Source: Alphaproteobacteria bacterium (GTDB lineage Bacteria > Pseudomonadota > Alphaproteobacteria > Sphingomonadales > Sphingomonadaceae). From it: a stretch of 64,000 bases of DNA. Positions 55,519-64,000 of the stretch are shown piece by piece (the first letter of the stretch is position 1; the number at the start of each line of letters is the position of its first letter). Both the position numbers and the translations under genes were made by a program. The stretch spans positions 682,001-746,000 of the forward strand of contig VBAC01000001.1 in the NCBI GenBank assembly GCA_005883305.1, read 5' to 3'. The notes beneath the pieces are model-generated. The model did no database searches, was not told where the DNA came from, and was given only the letters and a program-made list of their open reading frames with translations.

Positions 55519-57828
55519 TTATTCCACGCTCACGAAGCTATCCAACACCCGCTTGCGCCCCGCCTTCTCGAAATCGATCTCCAGTTTGTTGCCCTCGATC
55601 TCGGCCACCCTGCCGTAGCCGAACTTCGAGTGGAAGACCCGCTGGCCGAGTGCGATGTCGCTCCTCCCCGGATTCCCGAGGCTGATCGCGCTGGCCTTGA
55701 CCTCCAGCACCCGCGAGGGCGTGCGCTCGAACGCTCCGCTGGAGGCGGCGCGTTGCCAGCCGGGGCCGCGGCCGTTGCCTCGCGCGACGTTGGCGAAGGG
55801 GTCGGCGCGTTCGGACCAGTTGGCGCGCCAGAGCGAGGCGCCGCCGGTCATGCTCGTTTCCGCCTCGATATGCGCCTCGGGCAGCTCGGTGACGAAGCGG
55901 CTGGGGATGGACGAGGTCCACTGGCCGTAGATCCGGCGGTTGGCGGCGTGGAGGATGACGCATTTGCGCCGCGCCCGAGTGATCGCGACGTAGGCGAGGC
56001 GGCGCTCCTCCTCCAATGACGCATTGCCGCCCTCGTCCATCGCGCGCTGCGAGGGGAAGACGCCTTCCTCCCAGCCGGCGAGGAAGACGGTGTCGAATTC
56101 CAGCCCCTTGGCGGCGTGGATGGTCATGATCGTGACCTTGTCGGTCTCCCGGTCGGCGTCGTTGTCCATGACCAGGCTGACATGTTCGAGGAAGGCGCCG
56201 AGAGTCTCGTATTCCTCCATCGCCCGCGCCAGCTCGGCGAGGTTCTCGAGCCGGCCGGCGCTCTCGGCCGAGCGGTCGGCCTGGAGCATCGCGGTGTAGC
56301 CGCTCTCGTCGAGGATGAGGCGGGCGAGCTCGGGATGCGGCATCTCGTCGTCGAGCTTCGCGCGCCAGCGGGCGAAATCGCCCACCAGATTGCCGAGCGA
56401 TTTGCGCGCGGCGCCGGTCAGCTCGTCCGTGTCGAGGATTCGGGCGGCGGCGAGGGAGAGGGGAATGCTCTCGGCTCGGGCGAGCTGGTGGAGCTTGGCG
56501 ATCGCCTTGTCGCCGAGGCCGCGCTTGGGCGTGTTGACGATCCGTTCGAAGGCGAGATCGTCGGCGGGCTGCGCGATGACTCGGAGATATGCGAGCGCGT
56601 CGCGAATCTCGGCGCGCTCGTAGAAGCGGAAGCCGCCGACGATCCGGTAGGGCAGGCCGATGGCGATGAAGCGGTCCTCGAGCTCGCGGGTCTGGAACTG
56701 GGCGCGGACCAGGATCGCGCAATCGTCGAGGCGGCCTCCGCGATGCTGGATCGTCTCCAGCTCCTCGCCGATCCGGCGCGCCTCCTCCGGCCCGTCCCAG
56801 ACGCCGATCACCTGGACCTTGTCGCCCTCGTCGACCTCGGTCCAGAGCGTCTTCCCGAGCCGGCCCGAATTCTGGGCGATCAGGCCCGAGGCGGCGGCGA
56901 GGATGTTCGGCGTCGAGCGGTAATTTTGCTCAAGCCTGATAATAACGGCGCCCGGGAAGTCCTTCTCAAAACGCAAGATATTGGAGACCTCGGCCCCGCG
57001 CCAGGAGTAGATCGACTGGTCATCGTCGCCGACGCAGCAGATATTCTTTCGCTCCTGGGCGAGCAGGCGGAGCCAGAGATACTGGGCCTGGTTGGTGTCC
57101 TGATATTCGTCGACCAGGATATATTTGAAGCGCTGCTGGTAATGCTCCAGCACGTCGCGGTGGCCTTTCAGGATCACCAGCATGTGCAGCAGCAGATCGC
57201 CGAAATCGCAGGCGTTGAGGTCGCGAAGGCGCGCCTGATAGACCGCGTAAAGCTTGGCGCCCTTGCCGTTGGCATAGCCTTCCGCCTCGCCGGCATCGAC
57301 CTGGTCGGGAGTCCAGCCCTTGTTCTTCCAGCGGTCGATCATCCCGGCAATCATCCGCGCCGGCCAGCGTTTCTCGTCGATGTCGGCGGCGGCGATCAGC
57401 TGCTTGAGCAGGCGCAGTTGATCGTCGGTGTCGAGGATGGTGAAATTGCTCTTGAGGCCGACCAGCTCGGCGTGGCGGCGGAGCATCTTGGCGCCGATCG
57501 AATGGAAGGTGCCGAGCCAGGGCATGCCCTCGACGACCTCGCCGACGATCCGGCCGACCCGCTCGCGCATCTCGCGCGCGGCCTTGTTGGTGAAAGTCAC
57601 GGAGAGCAGCTCGGAGGGCCAGGCCCGCCGCGTGTAGAGGAGGTGCGCCAGCCGTGCGGTCAGCGCCGCGGTCTTCCCGGTGCCGGCGCCGGCGAGCACC
57701 AGCAGCGGGCCCTCGGTGGTCAGCACCGCCTCGCGCTGCGGCGGGTTGAGGCCGGCGAGATAAGGCGGTTCGTTGGCGGGAGCGTCGGTCACGGGCGAAC
57801 AGGTAGAGAACGGGAGCGCTTCACTCAA
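55519..57828 (-). CDS. uvrD: UvrD/PcrA-type DNA helicase
   Basis: The 769-residue SF1A helicase acts in nucleotide-excision and mismatch repair. Motifs: LNPPQREAV (Q), AGAGTGKTAALTAR (I), VTFTNKAAREMRER (Ia), ILVDEYQDTN (II), GDDDQSIYSWRGA (III), LEQNYRS (IV), MTIHAAKGLEFDTVFL (V) and VAITRARR (VI). A C-terminal Tudor-like segment binding RNA polymerase is at the end (GQRVFHSKFGYGRVAEIEGN). The start is TTG 57828 or GTG 57792; neither is decided by a strong site. Confidence 0.95.
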   Translation of the reverse strand: MSEALPFSTCSPVTDAPANEPPYLAGLNPPQREAVLTTEGPLLVLAGAGTGKTAALTARLAHLLYTRRAWPSELLSVTFTNKAAREMRERVGRIVGEVVEGMPWLGTFHSIGAKMLRRHAELVGLKSNFTILDTDDQLRLLKQLIAAADIDEKRWPARMIAGMIDRWKNKGWTPDQVDAGEAEGYANGKGAKLYAVYQARLRDLNACDFGDLLLHMLVILKGHRDVLEHYQQRFKYILVDEYQDTNQAQYLWLRLLAQERKNICCVGDDDQSIYSWRGAEVSNILRFEKDFPGAVIIRLEQNYRSTPNILAAASGLIAQNSGRLGKTLWTEVDEGDKVQVIGVWDGPEEARRIGEELETIQHRGGRLDDCAILVRAQFQTRELEDRFIAIGLPYRIVGGFRFYERAEIRDALAYLRVIAQPADDLAFERIVNTPKRGLGDKAIAKLHQLARAESIPLSLAAARILDTDELTGAARKSLGNLVGDFARWRAKLDDEMPHPELARLILDESGYTAMLQADRSAESAGRLENLAELARAMEEYETLGAFLEHVSLVMDNDADRETDKVTIMTIHAAKGLEFDTVFLAGWEEGVFPSQRAMDEGGNASLEEERRLAYVAITRARRKCVILHAANRRIYGQWTSSIPSRFVTELPEAHIEAETSMTGGASLWRANWSERADPFANVARGNGRGPGWQRAASSGAFERTPSRVLEVKASAISLGNPGRSDIALGQRVFHSKFGYGRVAEIEGNKLEIDFEKAGRKRVLDSFVSVE

Positions 57829-57832
57829 CGCC

Positions 57833-58366
57833 TCATGCGGGGTTTCGAAGCAAAATCACCGTCGCCTTGCCGAATCGGCGCTCGACCGCAAGCTCCAGGC
57901 CCGGTGGAGGAACCAGAGTCTCGCCGTGCAGCTCCACGCTCAGCCAGCCGCCGGGTGCGAGCCAGGCCGGGGCCCGGTCGAGCGCGGCCTGGGCGAGGCC
58001 CTTGCCATAGGGCGGGTCCATCAGGACGAGGTCGCAGGGCGGAAGCGACACATGCTCGACGGATTGGGCGCGAACGTCGCTCCGCGCCTCCGCACCGAGC
58101 CTGGCGATGTTGCGCTTGAGGATATCGAGCGCGGCGCGGTCCTTCTCGACGAACGCGCAATGGGCGGCGCCACGCGAGAGCGCCTCCAGGCCGAGCGCGC
58201 CGGTGCCGGCGAAGAGATCGGCGACCTTCAGGCCCTCGAAGCTGCCGAGGCGGCTCTGCAGCATCGAGAACAGGCCTTCGCGGGCGCGGTCGCTGGTCGG
58301 GCGGGTGGCGTGGCCCGACGGCGCCCCGATCGTCCGCCCCCGCCATTGTCCGGCGATGATCCTCAC
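57833..58366 (-). CDS. rsmD: 16S rRNA (guanine-N2) methyltransferase RsmD
   Basis: The 177-residue enzyme methylates G966 of 16S rRNA. Motifs: RIIAGQWRGRTI, DLFAGTGALGLEALSRGA for SAM and DLVLMDPPYGKG for catalysis. It is 2 nt after the RluB-type gene and 4 nt before the helicase frame. Confidence 0.95.
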   Translation of the reverse strand: MRIIAGQWRGRTIGAPSGHATRPTSDRAREGLFSMLQSRLGSFEGLKVADLFAGTGALGLEALSRGAAHCAFVEKDRAALDILKRNIARLGAEARSDVRAQSVEHVSLPPCDLVLMDPPYGKGLAQAALDRAPAWLAPGGWLSVELHGETLVPPPGLELAVERRFGKATVILLRNPA

Positions 58367-58368
58367 GT

Positions 58369-59535
58369 CTAGCCGCGCTTGCCCGGCGGGCGGCCTTTGG
58401 GACCGCCGCGGCCGGGGCCGCCACGAGTGGGAGTGCCCCTTGCCGGGCCGCTGCGTTGGGGGCGGCCTCCGGGCTTGCCGCGGCGTTCGCGTTCCTCTCG
58501 CCGAGGGCCTGAACGGACTCGATCTTCGCGTGGCGGCACATTGCGGGCCGGGCCCGTGCGCGCTCGCTCTTCGCGGGGAGGGCCGGTGCGGGCGCGCGAG
58601 GGCCGCGGTGGGGCGTCGGCGGGGCGTTCCTCGCGGGGAGGGCCGGTGCGCGCGCGCGGCGGCCGGGCGGGGGCGACGGCGGGGCGCTCGTCTCGCGGCG
58701 CATTACGCCGGACGAAGGCGCGCTTCGGCGCCGGAGGGCGGGCAGGGCGCGGCCTGTGTTCGCTCGATTCCGGCGCGGCCATCGGCTTGAGGCCGCTCAG
58801 CATGCGGCGGAACTCGACCAGATCGTGCTGGCGCACCTCCTCGACCGCGCCGGGCGCCAGATCGGCGACGGGGAAGGGGCCGTAGGCGGTGCGGATCAGG
58901 CGGGAGACCTGCAGGCCGAGATGCTCGAGCACCCGGCGGACTTCGCGGTTCTTGCCTTCGCGAAGGCGCATCTCGACCCAGGCGTTGCGGCCGGTGCGCC
59001 GCTCCAGATTGGCGTCGATCGCGCCGTAGCGGACGCCCTCGATCTCGATGCCGTGGATCAGCTCCTCGAGCTGCGCCTGGCTAATCTCGCCGAACACGCG
59101 GGCGCGATAGCTGCGTTCGACGCCGGTGGCGGGCAGCTCGAGCTGGCGCTTGAGCTCGCCGTCGGTGGTGAGCAGAAGCAGCCCCTCGGTGTTGAGGTCG
59201 AGCCGGCCGACCGGCATCACCCGGGGCAGGTCCTTCGGCAGGCGGTCGTAGATGGTCGGGCGGCCCTTGGGGTCGCGCTCGGCGGTGAGAAGTCCGGCCG
59301 GCTTGTGGTAGCGGAACAGGCGCGCGGGGGCGGGCGCCTTGACCGGCTGGCCGTCGACCGTGACTCCGTGGAGCGAGGCCAGCAGAGTCGCGGGCGTTTC
59401 GACCGTCTTCCCGTCGATCGCGATTCGCCCTTCGGCGATCATCCGCTCGATTTCGCGCCGCGAAGCGACGCCCGCGCGGGCCATCAGCTTGGCGATGCGC
59501 TGCGTGTCTTTGGTCGATTCCTTAAGCGGGGCCAT
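58369..59535 (-). CDS. RluB/RsuA-family pseudouridine synthase with long basic tail
   Basis: The 388-residue protein has an S4 domain (about 12-60; RIAKLMARAGVASRREIERM region) and a catalytic domain with the Asp in PVGRLDLNTEGLLLLT. From about residue 260 a tail of 125 residues is Arg/Pro/Gly rich, with RARTGPPREER repeated twice and RGGPGRGG near the end. It resembles rRNA large-subunit synthases of alphaproteobacteria, which often carry such tails. Confidence 0.92.
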   Translation of the reverse strand: MAPLKESTKDTQRIAKLMARAGVASRREIERMIAEGRIAIDGKTVETPATLLASLHGVTVDGQPVKAPAPARLFRYHKPAGLLTAERDPKGRPTIYDRLPKDLPRVMPVGRLDLNTEGLLLLTTDGELKRQLELPATGVERSYRARVFGEISQAQLEELIHGIEIEGVRYGAIDANLERRTGRNAWVEMRLREGKNREVRRVLEHLGLQVSRLIRTAYGPFPVADLAPGAVEEVRQHDLVEFRRMLSGLKPMAAPESSEHRPRPARPPAPKRAFVRRNAPRDERPAVAPARPPRARTGPPREERPADAPPRPSRARTGPPREERARTGPARNVPPREDRVRSGPRREERERRGKPGGRPQRSGPARGTPTRGGPGRGGPKGRPPGKRG

Positions 59536-59659
59536 ATTTGGTCTCTTGTCCCGGGCGGTTCGAGGCGAATATTCGTAGCCCCGATTGCGGCGCGGGGCAC
59601 CAACGTCCAGATCGTCCGTTACGCCAGCGAACGAAAAAACAGGGAGGCACGCGCACTAC

Positions 59660-60097
59660 ATGCTCTTTGCCAAGCGCGAAAGGTCGATCCGGCGGATCCT
59701 GATCGTCGAGGACGAGCCTCTGGTCGCCTTCGACAACGAACATATGCTCAAGGACGACGATTACGAGATCGTCGCGACGGTCGATTCTTATGCCGACGCG
59801 GCCGAGGCGATCGACGCGAACGAGATCGACCTGGTGATGACCGACCTCAGCCTGGCCGGCGAGGGCTCGGGCGTCGACGTCGCGCGCGCGGCGCAGGCGA
59901 AGGGTGTCCCCGTGCTGTTCGTCACCGCCCATTATTGCGCCGAGGATGCCAAGGCGCTCGCGCTCGGCTGCCTGGCCAAGCCCTATTCCGAAAAGGTGCT
60001 GCTCGACGCCCTTGCCGCGGTCGACCGGCACATCCAGGGGGAAAAGCCGAAACGCCGGCCGAAGCAGCTCACGCTCTACGCGCCTGCTTCTAGCTGA
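59660..60097 (+). CDS. Single-domain response regulator
   Basis: The 145-residue protein is only a receiver domain: acidic pair VEDEPLVAFDNE, phospho-acceptor Asp in LVMTDLSLAGEGSG, Thr/Ala in FVTAHY and Lys in LAKPYSEKVLL. It lacks an output domain. ATG 59660 follows GGGAGG at about 12 bp. It may act in a phosphorelay such as the sphingomonad general stress network, but no kinase is adjacent. Confidence 0.9.
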   Translation: MLFAKRERSIRRILIVEDEPLVAFDNEHMLKDDDYEIVATVDSYADAAEAIDANEIDLVMTDLSLAGEGSGVDVARAAQAKGVPVLFVTAHYCAEDAKALALGCLAKPYSEKVLLDALAAVDRHIQGEKPKRRPKQLTLYAPASS

Positions 60098-61226
60098 GCG
60101 CCCGCTCCACCTCGTCGTGGAAGCGGCGGATGCCGGTTTCGAGCGTGCCCAAAGTCACCACATCGATCGAGCCCGAGGCGAGGCCGTTCTGGCCGAGCGC
60201 GGCGGCGCGATAATCCTCGCCGGCGAAGACGCCTTCGTCGAGCAGGGTCCAGCTCTTCTCCCAATGGCCGACCTCCTCGGGGCTCGAGGGCGCCTGCGGG
60301 ATCAGCATGAAATCCTCGACGAGGGTGCGGCCCTCGTTCTGCGGCATCAGCACCATCAGGTTCACGTAATCCGGGCTCATGATTATGATCGTCGCCGGGA
60401 GGAGCTGGTAGGCGAAGGTGATCACGGCGCGCAGCGCCGCCCAATCGTGATGGTCGACGCTGGCGAGATAGTCGGTCCGGCCGACCGCCGAGCGCTGGTG
60501 GACGCCGATCGTGTCGCCGACCGTGATTCCGTCGGTGAAGAAGCGGGCGATGGTCTGCGAATGGAGCCGCTGGACGTGGTAGCTTTCGAGGAACGCGTCC
60601 ATGATCAGCTTCCAGTTGGCGGCGACGTCGTGGACCTTGCGGCGAAACAGGTGATGGCCGGCGAGGCCGAACGCGTCGAATTCGGGCGCGAGCGCCCGGC
60701 CGTCGGCGAAGTCCGTGCTCTCGCGGGCGAACCAGATCAGCCCGCCGGCCTCGATGTTGGGCAGCTCCTTCAGATGATGGTCGGCCTTGTCGAGCCCGGG
60801 AAAGCTGTCCGGACGCGGCATCGCCGCAAGCGCGCCGTCGGCGGCGTAGGTCCAGGCGTGGTAGGGGCAGACGATGCGCGGGCATTTGTGGACGTCGCCC
60901 TGCTCGACCAGCCGCGTGCCGCGGTGGCGGCAGACGTTCCAAAAGACATGCGCGATGCCTTGCTTGTCGCGCGTCAGCAGCAGCGGGATGCCGAAGCCAT
61001 CGTGGGCGACCGCCATGTTCGGTTGCGGGAGCAGGGCGGAAGGGGCGATGACCATTGGTATCCGGTCGAACAGCTTCGCCTTCTCGGCGGCGAAGCGCGC
61101 GGGATCGGTATAGACGGAAGCGGGGACGGTGGTGATCCCCGAGCCCGTCATTTCGCCGCCTTCGACGATCTTGCGGGCGAGATTGAGCTGGCCTTGCGTC
61201 GGCCGCTGCCGGATCGGCATGTCCAT
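60090..61226 (-). CDS. Rieske non-heme iron oxygenase, alpha subunit
   Basis: The 378-residue protein has a Rieske [2Fe-2S] centre (CRHRGTRLVEQG and CPYHAWTYAADG) and a C-terminal catalytic domain with the Fe ligands in ESYHVQRLH. It is like aromatic-ring or quaternary-amine oxygenases. No reductase or ferredoxin gene is adjacent, so partners and substrate are unknown. ATG 61226 or 61220 is the start. Confidence 0.9.
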   Translation of the reverse strand: MDMPIRQRPTQGQLNLARKIVEGGEMTGSGITTVPASVYTDPARFAAEKAKLFDRIPMVIAPSALLPQPNMAVAHDGFGIPLLLTRDKQGIAHVFWNVCRHRGTRLVEQGDVHKCPRIVCPYHAWTYAADGALAAMPRPDSFPGLDKADHHLKELPNIEAGGLIWFARESTDFADGRALAPEFDAFGLAGHHLFRRKVHDVAANWKLIMDAFLESYHVQRLHSQTIARFFTDGITVGDTIGVHQRSAVGRTDYLASVDHHDWAALRAVITFAYQLLPATIIIMSPDYVNLMVLMPQNEGRTLVEDFMLIPQAPSSPEEVGHWEKSWTLLDEGVFAGEDYRAAALGQNGLASGSIDVVTLGTLETGIRRFHDEVERALS

Positions 61227-61316
61227 TCCGCGATCTTGCGCCGCGTCGCCACGCAAGGCAAGTTTCGGCCCTTCCGTAGGGGCTAGGCGGGCGGGATCGA
61301 CTCGTTACAACAAGGC

Positions 61317-62714
61317 ATGAGCAGAAGCCAGCTTGCCGCAATCATCGTCGTCGCGATCATCGCGCTGGGTTACGTCCTGGCGAGGATTCTGGGCGACCGA
61401 ATGCCGCGCCGGATGCGCGCCTATTTCGAGCGCGAACCGATGGCCGCCTTCTTTGTCGGCCTGTCGTCCGGTGCCCCCTATGCGATGATCGGAGCGACCC
61501 TGACGAGCCGATTGGCGCAGTCCGGCATCGAAGCGAGCAGCGTCACCGCTTTCACGCTCGCCATCCTCGTCTACAATTTCAAGCCGCTCTGGGCCTGGAT
61601 CGTCGACGGCGTGAGGATCCCGGTCCTGGGCCGTCTCGGCCAGCGAGTCTCCTGGCTGATCGTGGCCTGCGTGATGGTCGTCGCGGCGATCGCCAACCTG
61701 GCGTTCCAGGACCCGGCGGCCAATCTGTGGCAGACAGCCCTCGCCGCAATCCTGGTCGCTTTCGCGGGCGCCACCTACGACATCGTCATCGACGCCTATC
61801 GCATCGAAATGCTGCAGCCGCGCCAGCTCGGCGAAGGCTCGGGAATGTCGCAATATGGCTGGCGGATCGGCTCTACCGCGGCCGGCGCCCTCGCCCTGGT
61901 GCTCGCTGACCGGATTGGCTGGCAATGGGCCTATATGGCCTGCGCGCTGTTCGCTTTGCCGGCGATGATCACCGGCCTCGTGCTCGGCGAACCCGAGCGG
62001 CATCGCGAGGCGGCGGCGCGCAAGGGCGCGCGGCAGAGCTTGGCCGCGATCTGGAGGCCTTTCACCGAATTCTTCATGCGAACGGGCGCCGTGCTCGTCC
62101 TTCTCTTCATCCTGCTCCACAAGATCGGCGACACGCTGGGGCAACTCGTCCTTCGGCTGCTGCTCGACAATATGGGCTATTCCAACGACGAGATCGCGCT
62201 TTGGGACGTCGCGGTCGGCTTCTGGGCCTATTTGATCGGCATTTTCATCGGCGGCTGGCTCTATGCGCAGCTCGGGATGAAGCGATCGGTCCTGCTGAGC
62301 CTTGTCTTGATGGGTGTTTCCAACGCCAGCTTCGCGCTGCTTGCGATCGGCGGGCACAGCAATATCGGGCTCGCCGCCTGCATGACCTTCGAGAACATGG
62401 CGAGCGGGGTCGGTGGAGTGGTGCTCGTGGCCTATTTCTCGGCGCTGACCGATTTGCGCTTCACCGCCTCGCAATATGCCCTGATCTCGGCCGGCACGAG
62501 CATCGTCGGCCGCCTGCTGACTGGCACTACGGCCGGCGCGCTGGTGGAGGCGATGGGCTTCGTCAATTTCTACTGGCTGACGACCCTCGCGGCGCTGCCC
62601 GGCATCCTGCTCTTCTGGTGGATGATGCGGATGGGCCTGATCGACGCCTCGATCGGCACCGCGGGCAAGGAAGGCGAGGGCGACGCCCGGGCCGAGGCTC
62701 AGCCCGGAGGCTGA
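61317..62714 (+). CDS. ampG: AmpG-type muropeptide permease (MFS)
   Basis: The 465-residue carrier has about 12-14 helices and AmpG features: FFVGLSSGAPYAMIGATL, FKPLWAWIVDG and ATYDIVIDAYRIEML. It imports anhydromuropeptides for cell-wall recycling. Its end overlaps folC by 16 nt in converging orientation. Confidence 0.92.
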   Translation: MSRSQLAAIIVVAIIALGYVLARILGDRMPRRMRAYFEREPMAAFFVGLSSGAPYAMIGATLTSRLAQSGIEASSVTAFTLAILVYNFKPLWAWIVDGVRIPVLGRLGQRVSWLIVACVMVVAAIANLAFQDPAANLWQTALAAILVAFAGATYDIVIDAYRIEMLQPRQLGEGSGMSQYGWRIGSTAAGALALVLADRIGWQWAYMACALFALPAMITGLVLGEPERHREAAARKGARQSLAAIWRPFTEFFMRTGAVLVLLFILLHKIGDTLGQLVLRLLLDNMGYSNDEIALWDVAVGFWAYLIGIFIGGWLYAQLGMKRSVLLSLVLMGVSNASFALLAIGGHSNIGLAACMTFENMASGVGGVVLVAYFSALTDLRFTASQYALISAGTSIVGRLLTGTTAGALVEAMGFVNFYWLTTLAALPGILLFWWMMRMGLIDASIGTAGKEGEGDARAEAQPGG

Positions 62715-64000
62715 TCGTTTCCGGCGAGCACCTCGCCGGCGAGATAGAGCGAGCCCAGGATCAGCACCACCGCCGGCCTCGCCGGGTCGGCGTGGCGGGC
62801 GATCCAGCCGAGCGCGTCGCGCACATCCGTTGCGGCCATCGCGTTCATCCCCATCGCGCGCGCCGCCGCGGCCAGCGCTGCCGGGGCGTGGTGCTCGTGG
62901 TCGGCGACTGGAATTGCGTGCAGGGTCAGCGACCGCCCGCGAAAGGGCTGGAGCACGCCCGGCGCATCCTTGTTGGCGAGGAGGCCGAAGATCATGTGGA
63001 ACGGCCGGTCGAGGCCACGGAAATGATCGGCGACGGCGCGCGCCGCCGCGGGATTGTGGGCGCCGTCGAGCCATAGCTCCGAGCCGGCCGGAAGGACGCT
63101 CGCCAAGGGTCCCGCCCCGAGCCGCTGAAGCCTCGCCGGCCACTCCGCCCAGCGCAATGCGGCCTTGAGCGCGCTCTCCGGCACGTCGAGAACGCGCTGG
63201 TGACGCAGCATGGCGATCGCCAAAGCGGCGTTGAGCCCCTGGTGCGCGCCCGAAAGCTCCGGCAGAGGGCCTTCGATCGCGCCCCAACGGTCGCGATAGG
63301 CGAAGGCGCTGCCGATTTCGGCATCCCACTCGCCGCCGCGCGGGAGCCACGAGGCGTCCGCCTTAGCCGCCGCTTCGCCAACCACGGCAGCCACGTCGGG
63401 CGAATAGAGCTGGGTGAGCAGCGGCACGCCGGCCTTCGCGATTCCGGCCTTCTCGGCGGCGATCTGCTCGATCCTCTCGCCCAGGAAGGCGTGATGGTCG
63501 TGGCCGAGCTGGGCGATCCCGCAGGCGATCGGGGAGGGGACGACGTTGGTCGCGTCGAGCCGCCCGCCGAGGCCGACCTCGACGATGCAGGCGTCGGCCG
63601 GCGTGCGGGCGAAGGCGAGGAAGGCGGCGGCGGTGGTCGCTTCGAAGAAGCTGATCTCCATGCCGTCCGCGGCGTCGAGCGTCTCGGCGAGGAGCGCGGC
63701 GAGCGGCTCGTCGTCGATCAGCCGGCCGGCGAGGCGGATGCGCTCGTTGAAGCGGACGAGGTGCGGGCTCGAATAGACGTGGGCGGCGAGCCCCGCCGCC
63801 TCGACCGCCGCGCGCAGAAAGGCGCAGGTCGAGCCCTTGCCGTTGGTTCCGGCGACGTGGAGCACCGGCGGCAGGGCCCGCTCCGGGTTGCCGAGCCGGT
63901 CGAGCAGCGCGGAGATTCGCTCGAGGCCGAGAATGTCCCGCCCCGGCGAGAGGGCTGAGAGCCGGTCGAGCTGGGCCTGGACGGCGGGGTTATCGGAGCA
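62699..64000 (-). CDS. folC: Folylpolyglutamate / dihydrofolate synthase, 3' part
   Basis: The frame is open to the last base, so the start is beyond the window; 433 residues are visible. The Mur-ligase-type P-loop is VAGTNGKGSTCAFL; YSSPHLVRFNERIRL, and the C-terminal LWLDGAHNPAAARAVADH follow. It adds glutamate to folates. Usually preceded by accD in alphaproteobacteria; that gene would lie outside. Confidence 0.95.
   Translation of the reverse strand, partial: CSDNPAVQAQLDRLSALSPGRDILGLERISALLDRLGNPERALPPVLHVAGTNGKGSTCAFLRAAVEAAGLAAHVYSSPHLVRFNERIRLAGRLIDDEPLAALLAETLDAADGMEISFFEATTAAAFLAFARTPADACIVEVGLGGRLDATNVVPSPIACGIAQLGHDHHAFLGERIEQIAAEKAGIAKAGVPLLTQLYSPDVAAVVGEAAAKADASWLPRGGEWDAEIGSAFAYRDRWGAIEGPLPELSGAHQGLNAALAIAMLRHQRVLDVPESALKAALRWAEWPARLQRLGAGPLASVLPAGSELWLDGAHNPAAARAVADHFRGLDRPFHMIFGLLANKDAPGVLQPFRGRSLTLHAIPVADHEHHAPAALAAAARAMGMNAMAATDVRDALGWIARHADPARPAVVLILGSLYLAGEVLAGNDQPPG

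Overview
This 64 kb window is high-GC, gene-dense chromosomal DNA from an alphaproteobacterium, most likely a member of the Sphingomonadales (Sphingomonas/Sphingosinicella-like). Support for this: a C4-type 5-aminolevulinate synthase (hemA), the blocks rpsT-dnaA, secB/timA-mltA-smr and rpmH-rnpA-yidD-yidC-engB, the ubiE-ubiB-coaBC-dut order, and several families of short palindromic repeats. The genus call is inference; no rRNA or tRNA gene is visible in the window.

Layout. 1-4.0 kb: end of an aromatic aminotransferase, then a fused E1 and an E2 of a branched-chain-type 2-oxoacid dehydrogenase. 4.0-9.3 kb: a DUF559 protein among repeats, a formate/nitrite-family channel, glutaminyl cyclase with a solitary PaaZ, and a broken threonine dehydratase. 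9.3-13 kb: a polytopic PDZ/GAF protein and a two-gene unit of a propeptide-like protein plus a subtilisin-like protease. 13-20.7 kb: hemA, murI, plsY, dprA, a 2TM protein, topA, an FKBP. 20.8-28.2 kb: a SHOCT-like protein, moeB-like, dut, coaBC, a HepT/MntA toxin-antitoxin pair, ubiB, ubiE, mutM, rpsT. 28.2-30.7 kb: dnaA with a 408-bp upstream region, and a DUF4136 lipoprotein. 30.9-38.9 kb: trpS, murJ, secB, timA, mltA, smr, dapE, a cupin, a GST. 39-42.4 kb: engB, yidC, yidD, rnpA and rpmH. 42-48.8 kb: comM, a cell-wall hydrolase, small membrane proteins, an exported tyrosinase, cysK and a 2OG-Fe(II) oxygenase. 48.8-54.6 kb: an MFS carrier, a DUF885 lipoprotein, MarC, a His/Gly-rich secreted protein and a fasciclin lipoprotein. 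54.6-55.5 kb: an AT-richer patch with a frameshifted GH25 lysozyme. 55.5-64 kb: a UvrD/PcrA helicase, rsmD, an rluB-type synthase, a single-domain response regulator, a Rieske oxygenase, ampG and the 3' part of folC.

Most genes are core housekeeping: envelope assembly (murI, murJ, mltA, ampG, yidC, dapE), ubiquinone and CoA synthesis, replication and translation. The accessory points are (a) repeat elements inside or directly against coding sequences, including two in the linkers of the E2 protein and several that meet or provide stop codons; (b) the HepT/MntA pair lodged inside the ubi-coaBC operon; (c) the propeptide-like protein plus subtilase pair; (d) rpmH apparently nested within rnpA; (e) two frameshifted genes; and (f) the tyrosinase. 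I did not find a large undescribed defence or biosynthetic island; the most novel candidate is the 11.3-13.0 kb protease unit.
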